The notes under the pieces: model-generated
The model's database searches: none
What the model was told of the DNA's origin: nothing
The model's input: only the letters and a program-made list of their open reading frames with translations
Made by a program: the position numbers and the translations under genes
DNA from: Erwinia aphidicola
Lineage (GTDB): Bacteria > Pseudomonadota > Gammaproteobacteria > Enterobacterales > Enterobacteriaceae
NCBI RefSeq assembly: GCF_014773485.1
Contig: NZ_JACXBP010000009.1
Location: 1-64,000 of the forward strand
Reading direction: 5' to 3'
Length of the DNA stretch: 64,000 nt
Shown: one piece after another, positions 43,102 to 51,911 of the stretch
Layout of the letters: each line of letters opens with the position of its first letter
How positions within the stretch are numbered: the stretch's first letter is position 1

Positions 43102-46100
43102 ATGAAAAAAAATAGCTTCAGGCTGAGTACATTAACCGTTGCCATTATCGTCGGTTTTAGCGGTACTGCAGGCGCAACGCCAGCAGTAAAAGACACCACG
43201 GCACTCAGTCATAACGGCCCGGGACAATATACTGGCGGCGGGTCGGTATTTATTGGCGGTGACAACCTCTCAGTCGTTAATGATACCATGACCGGCTCCC
43301 GCTGGGTCGGTATCAACCCAAACACCCCCGGATTTGCCGCACTGGTGAATAGCAGCGGCTACAAAGCCTACATGGATGCCAATGCGCCATCCCTCGCCGG
43401 AGATGCTCACTCTCCAATCGGTGAAGACGACCAGCGTGCCGTTCACGGTGAACGTCTGGCCCACTCACAGGGTAAAGAGAGTTATTCCGAGCCCGTTGGC
43501 GTGGTTGACGGCCTGAAAATGGGCACTGCCGAGGGGCGCTATCAAAAAACCCAGACCGTTACGCTCTATCAGCGTGATGCATCAGGCGCTATCCAGTACC
43601 AAAAGAACGCCGACGGTAGCGTTAAGCTGGATACTGCGGGCAATCAGATACCTGTGACCGTCAGCAAAACCCTGGTACTGGAACGTAACTCTGATGTCTA
43701 TATCAAACCGGTGACCAGCAGCGGCGGTAGCTTCGGCCTGCAAAATGCGGCGATCTACACCAAAGTCGTTAGCCTGAAAAACGATATCACCGCCGCCGTT
43801 GCCGTTAACGGTAACCTGCAGGAAAACAGCGCTAGCCAGCGCGCGCGCGACCTGCTGATCGTGAAAAATACCACTATCGATAACACGCTGAATCAGGACG
43901 CGGTGCGCGTTGGTGCTGCCGGTAATGTCGGCGGGGGCGGCAATGATGAGTACGCGCATAGCGAACGTCCATCCGCCATCGGCCTGAGCATCAACAGCAG
44001 CAGCGTTGACTATCAGTTTGATAAAGAGGGCCATAAGCTCAACAGCGGCGTGCTGACTCATCAGGTGGCAAAAAGCGCAAATGTGCTGTTGGATAACGCG
44101 CACATCGTGGCGAAGAACATTGCTGCGGTGCGCAGTGACGATAATGGCGAGGCCCTCAATCACGGCATCGATTATGGCCGTTATGCCGACAAAGGCTCAA
44201 CGGCAGTCGCCATCGCCGGTTCTGGCCTGTTTGTCTCGATCGGCAACCAATCTACCCTGACCGGGGGTGTCAACAATGCCGGTAATGCGCTGAGTATGTC
44301 GGGCCACGCTAACCGCGTTGACCTGAACAACTCGACGCTGAACGGCAGCGTGCAGCTGAACCATGATGGCTACCGCCCGGTTATCACCGTATCCGTGGTG
44401 CGCGACAGTAAAACCGGTGATTATGTGGCTAATGGCACAGCAGTGGATAACACCAACCTGCTGGACCGTCAGCACAACGGCACTACCGTGAATATCGGCA
44501 ACAGCAGCGTGGTGAATGGTGATATCACCGCATCTGGTCAGAGCGGTTATGACGTGCAGCTGGTGGATGTGACGGCGACAGATGCCCCCGTCCCGCTGGC
44601 ACAAAGCGATATCCTCGCCTCACTTTCCCCCAGCGCAATCTATAAAAATGCCGTGAGCAGCGCAAACCAGACTCTGCTGGCAAACGCCGGCGGCGCCTGG
44701 ACTCCCGTAACGGTTAATCTCGACCACAGCACTCTGAATGGTCGCGTCGCGGGCAACACTTCTCTATCCCAGCCGGACTTTATTGTGGGTGGCACCAATG
44801 TGATCGCGTGGAATCCGGATCTGAACGTGAAAAACGGTGCCGTGTGGAATGCCGCAGCCACCGCCAGTAATTATCCGGCCGTGAGTGATGTGCATGACCT
44901 GAATCTGTCTGCTTCCACCCTGAATATGATCAATGTGGATACCGACGGCTCAACCCTTGGCGATCGCGGTCGTTATGAAGACCTCGGCGCCGCCCGCGTG
45001 GTGGTGCACGGTAACCTGTCGCAGGATAAAGATGGCAAAGGTCACTACCTGACCTCACGGGTTAATATCGGTAAAGCCGTGGCTGAGCCGTTGCTGAATC
45101 TGGGCGGTGAATACACCTACGGCTCCATGCAGGTGAAAGGTTCAGCACAGGGCTTGTATCAGCTGGCGATAGCTAACTCCGGCGCTGAGCCCTATGCCAA
45201 AGAGGGCTATATCGCTGACCGTGGCGATAATAATGGCGCCAGCAGCTATAACCCGCACAGCTTTATCAACTATCTGGGCCAGGGCAGCGATGCACACTTC
45301 TATGGCCGCACTGAGATGGGTGTCTGGCAGTATGAGGCGGTTGATCAGTACAACGATAACGTTCATGACGAACACAACGTGTACTTTAAAAACAACGGTC
45401 ACTTGTCCAACAGCGCCGCCACGGCGCTGAGCATGGCCGCCTCACAGGTCAACGTTGCCAGTATGGAGACGGATGCACTGGCCCAGCATATGACGGCTTC
45501 GCGTCACGCGGGTGATGAGGGCGGCGTGTGGGTTTCATACTTCGGCGGCAAGAGCAAAAACACCACCAATGCCGGGGCTAAATATAAGCTGAACACCAAC
45601 GGTGTGATGTTGGGTGTGGATAACCTGTTTGATGCCAGGAATGGTGGCAGCTGGTTAGCCGGTCTGGCCTTCTCTTCTGCACGTTCAGATATGAATGTGA
45701 TGAACAGCAGCGGCGATCTGGACAGTTACGGTGCGCAGTTCTATCTGTCACGTCACTTCGATAGTGGCATCTTTGTTGATACTCACGCGCAGTTTGACCA
45801 CTTCAGCAACAGCGGCGACGCCCATATGCTGGACGGCCAGCGTTCACGTTCTGACTTCTCCGGCAACGGCTATGGTCTGGGCATGAAGTTGGGTTACACC
45901 TGGACCGATCGGGGCTACTTCGCTGAACCCTATATCAAAGCGACCGGCCGTACCTTTGATGGTGTGCACTACACCATGAACAACGGGATGGTGGTGAATG
46001 GTGACGACTACAAATCACTGCAAGGCGAGATAGGTGCTGATGTGGGTTACACCTTCGATATCAATCAGGGTTACGTAAAGCCTTACTTTCATCTGGCAGG

Positions 46101-46308
46101 CATCAACGAATTTGCCGACAGCAATGAGATGAAGCTGAACAACGTAAGCATGAACAACAGTATCGATGGCGCTGCGGTTCAGGTGGGGGCCGGTGCCGAG
46201 GTGAAACTGATGAAGGATGTCGGGGGTTACGCCAGCTTCAACTACACCAAAGGCGATGATATCTCTCGCCCATGGCAGGCGAACGTAGGGTTAAGTTACT
46301 CATGGTAA
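43102..46308 (+). CDS. type V autotransporter, pertactin-like
   Basis: Protein of 1068 residues from ATG 43102 (GTG 43099 also in frame). The signal peptide is MKKNSFRLSTLTVAIIVGFSGTAGA. A long passenger of about 770 residues has beta-helix-like repeats rich in Asn, Gly and Val (NSTLNGSVQLNHDG, DHSTLNGRVAGN). The last 270 residues form the translocator barrel, from GGVWVSYFGGKSKN to the terminal NVGLSYSW. No protease Ser motif is evident, so it is probably an adhesin or surface coat. The passenger has no Cys. An intrinsic terminator and a CaiF/GrlA-type regulator gene follow. Confidence 0.9.
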   Translation: MKKNSFRLSTLTVAIIVGFSGTAGATPAVKDTTALSHNGPGQYTGGGSVFIGGDNLSVVNDTMTGSRWVGINPNTPGFAALVNSSGYKAYMDANAPSLAGDAHSPIGEDDQRAVHGERLAHSQGKESYSEPVGVVDGLKMGTAEGRYQKTQTVTLYQRDASGAIQYQKNADGSVKLDTAGNQIPVTVSKTLVLERNSDVYIKPVTSSGGSFGLQNAAIYTKVVSLKNDITAAVAVNGNLQENSASQRARDLLIVKNTTIDNTLNQDAVRVGAAGNVGGGGNDEYAHSERPSAIGLSINSSSVDYQFDKEGHKLNSGVLTHQVAKSANVLLDNAHIVAKNIAAVRSDDNGEALNHGIDYGRYADKGSTAVAIAGSGLFVSIGNQSTLTGGVNNAGNALSMSGHANRVDLNNSTLNGSVQLNHDGYRPVITVSVVRDSKTGDYVANGTAVDNTNLLDRQHNGTTVNIGNSSVVNGDITASGQSGYDVQLVDVTATDAPVPLAQSDILASLSPSAIYKNAVSSANQTLLANAGGAWTPVTVNLDHSTLNGRVAGNTSLSQPDFIVGGTNVIAWNPDLNVKNGAVWNAAATASNYPAVSDVHDLNLSASTLNMINVDTDGSTLGDRGRYEDLGAARVVVHGNLSQDKDGKGHYLTSRVNIGKAVAEPLLNLGGEYTYGSMQVKGSAQGLYQLAIANSGAEPYAKEGYIADRGDNNGASSYNPHSFINYLGQGSDAHFYGRTEMGVWQYEAVDQYNDNVHDEHNVYFKNNGHLSNSAATALSMAASQVNVASMETDALAQHMTASRHAGDEGGVWVSYFGGKSKNTTNAGAKYKLNTNGVMLGVDNLFDARNGGSWLAGLAFSSARSDMNVMNSSGDLDSYGAQFYLSRHFDSGIFVDTHAQFDHFSNSGDAHMLDGQRSRSDFSGNGYGLGMKLGYTWTDRGYFAEPYIKATGRTFDGVHYTMNNGMVVNGDDYKSLQGEIGADVGYTFDINQGYVKPYFHLAGINEFADSNEMKLNNVSMNNSIDGAAVQVGAGAEVKLMKDVGGYASFNYTKGDDISRPWQANVGLSYSW

Positions 46309-46322
46309 TTGCCTGTTAACAC

Positions 46323-46355
46323 TATCCCCATCTCGTCCTGGGATGGGGATATTTT
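46323..46355 (+). terminator. terminator after the autotransporter
   Basis: ATCCCCATC and GATGGGGAT form a perfect 9-bp stem with a short loop, followed by ATTTTTCC. It lies 15 bases after the stop and separates most autotransporter transcription from the regulator downstream. Confidence 0.85.
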
Positions 46356-46377
46356 TCCGGCTAAGGATAGCGAGCAT

Positions 46378-46824
46378 ATGATGAAAAAAATCGCAGTGTG
46401 TACAGAAAAAAAACAACCCGGGACCAGCAAAATTGTCAGGCAAAGCAATCATGACGGCGGGCGCGTGCCTGACGAACTGAGTGAATATGCCGACAAGCCG
46501 TTATATATCCTGATCGCCCTGTGGTGCTGCCGCCAGAAGAGCTGGGTCGGCCGCAAGCAGATCTCCGCCGCGTTTGCTATTACGGAACGACGGGCCTCCT
46601 TCCAGATATCCTACATCCTGCGAAAAACGGCGATTGTTCGCATCCAGGCGCGTAAAACAAAAGCAGAAGGCTCACGCCACCGGTGCCACGAAATCTTTAT
46701 CGAACATGTTTTCTTACTGCCGGAGAAACAGGAAGACATCACCTCCGCAACCCCGCTTGCCGACGTTGCGAGCCCCAAACCCGATGCGCTGGCTACCGAG
46801 CTGAAGATGTCCGGGCAAGCCTGA
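46378..46824 (+). CDS. CaiF/GrlA-type transcriptional regulator
   Basis: Protein of 148 residues from ATG 46378, with AAGGA about 10 bases upstream. The core DKPLYILIALWCCRQKSWVGRKQISAAFAITERRASFQISYILRKTAIVRI is the CaiF/GrlA helix-turn-helix domain; the basic stretch SRHRCHEIFIEHVF follows. GrlA activates the LEE virulence genes in pathogenic E. coli, and relatives often sit beside fimbrial or adhesin genes. Here it probably controls the autotransporter just upstream. It overlaps the convergent membrane protein gene by about 30 bases. Confidence 0.83.
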   Translation: MMKKIAVCTEKKQPGTSKIVRQSNHDGGRVPDELSEYADKPLYILIALWCCRQKSWVGRKQISAAFAITERRASFQISYILRKTAIVRIQARKTKAEGSRHRCHEIFIEHVFLLPEKQEDITSATPLADVASPKPDALATELKMSGQA

Positions 46825-47464
46825 TGGTTGAGGCAGACCTATCTTCCTGCTCTACAGCATGGCCGGCGCGTTGCCATAAATAGCTGAAGGTAGCGAACAG
46901 ACAGAGTGAATAGCCCAACAGTTCGCTGCCCTCTTCTGCCATGTTCTTCACCGTCCGATTGTAACCATCCAGCATCAGATGCTGCCAAAGCTCGTGCATG
47001 CCAAACAGCCGTGAAAAGACCAGAATGGTGATCATTCCTGCCGTCATCATGTTCCATGCCGGGTGGCGCATAAAGGCCGCCAGACCGCTGATGAGGGTGG
47101 CGGGTTTACGCAGAGCGATAGCCAGACAGCTCAGCGCAACGGCCAGCGCAAACCAGAACCAGCTGCCGTGGCGCCACTCATCGAACAGGAAATCCATCTC
47201 GCGGATCAGCATGCAGCAGAAAAAGCCACCGGCCAGCACCATCATCGACCGCTCCGCTGGCGAACGCCAGGCGCGCCAGAAAAACAGCAGCGCCATCAGT
47301 CCCAGCATGATCTCCTGAGCGCACTCGGTGAAAGAGGCCTCATGGACGGCGTTATTCATCCACACCACGTCGATAAAGATCAGGCCCATCATCAGGCTGA
47401 GAAAGGCTGCCAGGCCGATAAAAGAGAGTGTTTTATTTATAATTATTCGTAAATCTGCAGACAT
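46793..47464 (-). CDS. integral membrane protein of unknown function
   Basis: Protein of 223 residues from ATG 47464, preferred over 47494 because GGGAGG lies 6 bases upstream. It has six likely membrane segments (IGLAAFLSLMMGLIFI, IMLGLMALLFFW, MMVLAGGFFCCMLI, WFALAVALSCLAIAL, MTAGMITILVFS, LLGYSLCLFATFSYLW). Charged residues with possible function are REMDFLFDEW and AEEGSELLGY, acidic clusters at membrane borders. I do not recognise the family. Confidence 0.75.
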   Translation of the reverse strand: MSADLRIIINKTLSFIGLAAFLSLMMGLIFIDVVWMNNAVHEASFTECAQEIMLGLMALLFFWRAWRSPAERSMMVLAGGFFCCMLIREMDFLFDEWRHGSWFWFALAVALSCLAIALRKPATLISGLAAFMRHPAWNMMTAGMITILVFSRLFGMHELWQHLMLDGYNRTVKNMAEEGSELLGYSLCLFATFSYLWQRAGHAVEQEDRSASTIRLARTSSAR

Positions 47465-47595
47465 GTTGCCTCCCGGTGTCACAAGGGACGGCAATTATAG
47501 GGAGCGTTTTTTTGGAAACTACTCCTTTTATGCTTTACTGAAATTTGCGACACAAAAAGCTAAGTCAGTGCGTCACAAACCAGCGCGCCGCAGCG

Positions 47596-48189
47596 TTACT
47601 CTTTCAGGCGATATTTTGCTTCCTGTTGAATAAACCAGCTTTCCGGGACGTTATGCGGCGGCTGGCTGAGCTGACTAATCCCCTGCTCGATAACCTGTTC
47701 TGCCTGCTGCCACAGCGTCCGGTTTCCGGCGGTAAGAAGCTGGATCTGCACGCGTTTCTCAATCAGGTAGACCCTGGCAAAATGCGGATCGAAATGAACA
47801 ATTGAACGCGTGTTGTCGATAATGTCGGCCAGCTTGATGGTTTGTGCATCGGGGCTGGCCTGTTGGGTGTGGCGGAAATGGGCGAGTTTGCGCGCTGCCC
47901 GGTTCTGCCCGGCAGTGGCACCGCGATTGGTCAGCATCTCAACCAGCGAAGCCACCCGCTCGCCGAAGTCGTTGCGGATATCATTTAAGGTGTTCGGCGT
48001 GTCTTCAACGGTGTCGTGCAGCCATGCGGCGGCCAGCATCTCTTCGTCGTCACAGACGCTACGCACCAGTTCAACCACCGCCGCCGGATGGACAATATAG
48101 GGCTCATCGGTATATTTGCGGCGCTGGCCCGCGTCGGCATGGGCTTTGGTGGCATAGCGACGCGCCTGCTCTTCCAGTGTTTGCAGCAT
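47596..48189 (-). CDS. HD-domain phosphohydrolase, SpoT/MESH1-like
   Basis: Protein of 197 residues from ATG 48189 with GGGAGA upstream; the longer frame would run into the divergent ohrR promoter. Motifs are KAHADAGQRRKYTDEPYIVHPAAV (metal His34), WLHDTVEDT (His58-Asp59) and KLADIIDNTRSI. Their spacing matches (p)ppGpp hydrolase domains of SpoT and stand-alone MESH1-type enzymes. It may hydrolyse alarmones or a related nucleotide. It is divergent from ohrR. Confidence 0.85.
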   Translation of the reverse strand: MLQTLEEQARRYATKAHADAGQRRKYTDEPYIVHPAAVVELVRSVCDDEEMLAAAWLHDTVEDTPNTLNDIRNDFGERVASLVEMLTNRGATAGQNRAARKLAHFRHTQQASPDAQTIKLADIIDNTRSIVHFDPHFARVYLIEKRVQIQLLTAGNRTLWQQAEQVIEQGISQLSQPPHNVPESWFIQQEAKYRLKE

Positions 48190-48217
48190 GATTTTCTCCC
48201 GGGCATAAAGTCGCTTG

Positions 48218-48246
48218 CAATTATATAGTGCACTATTTATATTGTT
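48218..48246. promoter_or_regulatory. candidate OhrR operator
   Basis: An AT-rich imperfect palindrome (CAATTATATAGTGCACTATTTATATTG, arms CAATTATATAG and CTATTTATATTG around GTGCA) lies in the 60-base divergent gap just before ohrR. OhrR-type repressors bind AT-rich palindromes of this size at their own promoters. Placement favours autoregulation. Confidence 0.5.
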
Positions 48247-48250
48247 TGTC

Positions 48251-48709
48251 ATGACTACAGATAAAGATGACAAAAAAGTGAAGGATGCGCCACTGCTGCT
48301 CGACCAGCAGCTGTGCTTCGCACTTTATTCTGCCAACCTGGCGCTGCATAAGCTCTACCGCCAGCTGCTGGCCCCACTGGAGATCACCTATCCGCAATAT
48401 CTGGTGATGATGGTGCTGTGGGAGCGGGATGATGTCACGGTCTCTGAGATTGGCGAACGCCTGTTTCTCGATTCGGCAACCTTAACCCCGCTGCTGAAAC
48501 GGCTGGAAACGGCGGGGCTGCTGCACCGTCAGCGCTCGCGCAAGGATGAGCGTCAGGTGGTAGTGACCTTAACGCAGCAGGGTGAACAGCTGCGCCAGAA
48601 GGCGCTGAATATACCCGAGTCGGTGCACTGTGCCTCTGCCTGCGAAGTCGAAAAATTACAGGCGTTGAAAGGCGAACTGGAAACGCTGCGCGATAACCTT
48701 AACGGCTGA
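48251..48709 (+). CDS. ohrR: organic hydroperoxide sensor repressor OhrR (MarR family)
   Basis: MarR-family protein of 152 residues from ATG 48251. The N-terminal [14 protein letters not shown] contains reactive Cys22, the OhrR peroxide sensor. The winged helix reads [41 protein letters not shown]. Further Cys at about 126 and 130 could form a disulfide with Cys22, as in the 2-Cys OhrR class. Oxidation releases it from DNA and derepresses ohr, which follows 93 bases downstream. Confidence 0.93.
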   Translation: MTTDKDDKKVKDAPLLLDQQLCFALYSANLALHKLYRQLLAPLEITYPQYLVMMVLWERDDVTVSEIGERLFLDSATLTPLLKRLETAGLLHRQRSRKDERQVVVTLTQQGEQLRQKALNIPESVHCASACEVEKLQALKGELETLRDNLNG

Positions 48710-48802
48710 TCGCGTGGCGAAGATAAAAGCAACATTAACCCTATAGAGCCATTTAAATAGCACGCGATTTCATCGCGAATAAATCAACTGAGGAGCCTTA
48801 CC

Positions 48803-49234
48803 ATGTCTTTAGAAAAAGTTGTTTACCGCGCAAAAGCCAAAGCCACCGGTGGTCGTGATGGCCGTGCCACTTCCTCCGACGGCGTGCTGGATATTAAACT
48901 GGGCGTGCCGAAAGAGATGGGCGGGGCAGGCGGTGAAGTGACCAACCCGGAGCAGCTGTTCGCCGCAGGTTACTCTGCCTGCTTCCTCGGCGCGATGAAG
49001 TTTGTTGCCGGCCGTGACAAGTTCTCCATGCCGAAAGAGGCATTTATCGAAGGCGAAGTGGGTATTGGCCCGCTGCCGACCGGTTTTGGCATTGAAGCGA
49101 CGCTGAATATTCATCTGCCGGGCATGGACAGCGCTGAAGCGCAGAAGCTGGTGGATGCGGCACATATCGTCTGCCCTTACTCTAACGCCACGCGCGGCAA
49201 TATTGACGTCACGCTGAATATTATCAACGACTAA
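48803..49234 (+). CDS. ohr: organic hydroperoxide resistance protein Ohr
   Basis: Thiol peroxidase of 143 residues, the normal Ohr length. The catalytic cysteines are Cys60 in [12 protein letters not shown] and Cys124 in [14 protein letters not shown]; both are intact. It reduces organic and fatty acid hydroperoxides using lipoylated partners in the cytoplasm. GAGGAGCC precedes the ATG. It is paired with ohrR, the common arrangement. Confidence 0.95.
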   Translation: MSLEKVVYRAKAKATGGRDGRATSSDGVLDIKLGVPKEMGGAGGEVTNPEQLFAAGYSACFLGAMKFVAGRDKFSMPKEAFIEGEVGIGPLPTGFGIEATLNIHLPGMDSAEAQKLVDAAHIVCPYSNATRGNIDVTLNIIND

Positions 49235-49561
49235 CACCTGACTTTTGCAGCGATACCGCCAGGTATCGCTGCCGCAACGGGGCAGTTTTCTCCCCCCGTT
49301 TGCTGTTTTACCAGACAACCACGTGACCGTTTTATCGCTATATTGCCGAAAATATCGCCGTTGCGCAGACTAACCCCCGCAAGTGTGTTTTACTAACGCC
49401 CCTCCTGTGAGATCGCCCCTTACCCACCATCAGACTTCTCTGGTTATTGGCGGCATTAAGGATTATTGGCTTTGTGGTCGAACTCTGACGCAGTGCCAGG
49501 GTCTGATTAGCGTTCAGAACGTGTTTAGTAATTGTTTGGTTAAAGCCAGGATTAAGGTCGA
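49235..49561. other. ohr-eptB spacer with hairpin
   Basis: A perfect 8-bp stem (GCGATACC/GGTATCGC, 49250-49257 and 49262-49269) follows ohr, and a second weaker GC-rich stem with T runs lies near 49277-49303. One of these probably ends the ohr transcript. The rest should hold the eptB promoter; no gene is supported. Confidence 0.5.
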
Positions 49562-51229
49562 ATGAATTATATTAAAATGCTTACCCAGCAGAAATTGTCG
49601 TTATTGCTGGCTTTTTATATCGGGATTTTACTGAATATCCCGGTATTTTATCGTCGTTTCGAACCCCTATTGGCGAAATTTGACGCCCTCAAGGCGTTCT
49701 CGATGCTGGCCGAAGTGATGGCGGCATTCCTGCTCTCCTTCTTTCTGCTGCGCCTGCTCTCGCTGGGCGGAAAATGGTTCTGGCGCATTACCGTCAGTCT
49801 GCTGACGGTGATCTCCGTTTCAGCCAGCTACTATATGACCTTCTTCAACGTGGTGATCGGCTACGGCATTATTGCCTCAGTGATGACCACCGATACCGAC
49901 CTGTCAAAAGAAGTGGTGGGCTACCACTTTATCCTGTGGATGGTGCTGGTCAGCATCATCCCGCTGATGCTGATCTGGTGTAACCGCCTGCCCGGCACGC
50001 TGCTGGCACAGATGAAAACCCCGGGGCAGCGCATAAAGCCGCTGCTGACGCTGTTACTCTCCCTGCTGCTGGTCTGGGGGCCTATCCGCTACCTCGACAA
50101 GCAGCAAAGTGCCAATGAAAAGCAGACCAACGTTGACCTGCCTAGCTATGGCGGGGTTGTTGCACACTCCTATCTGCCGTCTAACTGGGTGACGGCGCTG
50201 GGGCTGTTTGCCTACACCAGCTATGACGAAGAGATGGACAGCAAAGGCCTGTTCGACCCGGCAAAGAAGTTTACCTATAACGCCCCGGCGGGACTGGACG
50301 ATACCTATGTGGTGTTTGTGATTGGTGAAACCACGCGCTGGGACCATATGGGAATGCTGGGTTACAGTCGCGATAACACGCCGAAGCTGTCGAAAGAGAA
50401 GAACCTGGTGGCATTCCGCGGTGAATCCTGCGACACCTCAACTAAGCTCTCCCTGCGCTGCATGTTCGTGCGCGAAGGCGGGACAGAGGAAGGCCCGGCG
50501 CGCACGCTGAAAGAGCAGAACGTCTTCTCGGTGCTGAAAGAGCTGGGCTTCAGCTCAGATCTGTACGCGATGCAGAGCGAAGTGTGGTTCTACAACAACA
50601 CCAACGCGGACAGCTATGCCTTCCGCGAGCAGATCGGTTCAGAGCAGCGTAATCAGGGTAAATCGGTTGACGATATGCTGCTGATCCCGGAGCTGAAAAC
50701 CTCGATTGATGACCATCCTAAGGGCAAGCATCTGGTTATCCTGCACACCAAAGGCTCGCACTACCTGTATTCTCAGCGCTATCCGCGCAGTTTCGCCCGC
50801 TACCAGCCGGAATGTATGGGCGTGGACGATACCTGCAGTAAAGAGATGTTGATTAACGCCTATGACAACTCGATTCTGTATGTCGACACCATGCTCGACA
50901 GCGTGTTTGATCAGCTGCGCGATAAGAAAGCCATCGTGTTCTATGCTGCGGACCACGGCGAGTCGATCGACGAGAACATGCACCTGCACGGCACGCCGCG
51001 CAACATGGCACCACCGGAGCAGTTCCGCGTGCCGATGATGGTGTGGGCGTCGGATAAGTATCTTGAAGACCCGAATAACAAAAGCGCCTTTGAGCGCCTG
51101 CAGGCCGAGCAGAAGGCGGGTAAAACCCACCGTCACGTTGAGCTGTTCGACACCATTCTCGGCTGCCTGGGCTACACCTCGCCGGATGGCGGCATCAAGC
51201 AGGCCAACAACTGGTGTGCGAAACCGTAA
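49562..51229 (+). CDS. eptB: Kdo2-lipid A phosphoethanolamine transferase EptB
   Basis: Inner membrane enzyme of 555 residues. Five N-terminal membrane segments (about 10-185) precede a periplasmic alkaline-phosphatase-like domain. Catalytic features are VIGETTRWDHMG with the nucleophile Thr, CDTSTKLSLRCMFVREGG, HTKGSHYLYSQRYP, and YAADHGESIDENMHLHGTP. Similarity to E. coli EptB is high over the whole length (VVIGYGIIASVMTTD, DLPSYGGVVAHSYLPSNW). It adds phosphoethanolamine to the outer Kdo residue, which lowers surface charge. The position next to dppA matches E. coli, but the proK tRNA found between them there is absent. Confidence 0.95.
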   Translation: MNYIKMLTQQKLSLLLAFYIGILLNIPVFYRRFEPLLAKFDALKAFSMLAEVMAAFLLSFFLLRLLSLGGKWFWRITVSLLTVISVSASYYMTFFNVVIGYGIIASVMTTDTDLSKEVVGYHFILWMVLVSIIPLMLIWCNRLPGTLLAQMKTPGQRIKPLLTLLLSLLLVWGPIRYLDKQQSANEKQTNVDLPSYGGVVAHSYLPSNWVTALGLFAYTSYDEEMDSKGLFDPAKKFTYNAPAGLDDTYVVFVIGETTRWDHMGMLGYSRDNTPKLSKEKNLVAFRGESCDTSTKLSLRCMFVREGGTEEGPARTLKEQNVFSVLKELGFSSDLYAMQSEVWFYNNTNADSYAFREQIGSEQRNQGKSVDDMLLIPELKTSIDDHPKGKHLVILHTKGSHYLYSQRYPRSFARYQPECMGVDDTCSKEMLINAYDNSILYVDTMLDSVFDQLRDKKAIVFYAADHGESIDENMHLHGTPRNMAPPEQFRVPMMVWASDKYLEDPNNKSAFERLQAEQKAGKTHRHVELFDTILGCLGYTSPDGGIKQANNWCAKP

Positions 51230-51241
51230 ATACCCGCTTTG

Positions 51242-51289
51242 GTAGGGGCCAGGCATGCCTGGCCCGGTCGAGGCATGCCTCGACCCTAC
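51242..51289. repeat. palindromic GTAGGG...CCCTAC element (copy B)
   Basis: Two perfect hairpins (GGGCCAGGCATGCCTGGCCC and GGTCGAGGCATGCCTCGACC) stand side by side, enclosed by inverted GTAGGG/CCCTAC ends. It starts 13 bases after the eptB stop and may end its transcript. Confidence 0.85.
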
Positions 51290-51911
51290 GGTTATAATAT
51301 CCCCGCCGGATATTCTGCTACTCCCTTGTTTTTACCCGTCTACTTTCCCTGCCAAAAAAATTCCTTATTACCCGCATAAATTCCTTATCCCACCTGCGAT
51401 CGCTCACTTAATTCGCGCCGCGTTGCGCTTATGACCGCTCCTGACTTGTTGATCGTTTCTTATACCTGCGTTGCAGCATTTTTACCTATAAGTACGTCAT
51501 ATAGACATTTTTATGACGCAAAATGCAGCGTTTCATGGACTATTTTACGAGTTTTTTTTCGGCGTGATGTTCTGTCATGCAGGCTGTCAGGCAGTGATTC
51601 ATTCCAGGTTGAATGGATGTGGTGCGTTTTTAAACTGCAAATGTTATTGAATTGTTTTTTTAATATTTGCTTGCTGTTTCTCACACTCTGAGTAAATACC
51701 CGACGCTTGTATTGACGTTCCTTGAAACTATTGACAAATTGGACCCTCAGTACAAAAGGTAAGGGGATTTGTCTGATAGTGTCCACGGCTTCAGAAACCC
51801 ACAAACCCCGCCAGATTAACTGTAGCCGCAAGGCACCACGCACAGACCACCCACAAAAATTATCGGTCGGCGTACAGCACACAACATCACATCACTTATT
51901 GGAGCTAAAGC
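51290..51911 (+). promoter_or_regulatory. dppA upstream region and CA-rich leader
   Basis: About 620 bases without a gene. Candidate promoter elements are TTGACA at about 51731 and downstream A-rich sequence, not assigned firmly. The end of the leader (about 51879-51898) is CA-rich (ACACAACATCACATCAC) just before GGAGC, the type of site that the GcvB small RNA uses to repress dppA in E. coli and Salmonella. Confidence 0.55.
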
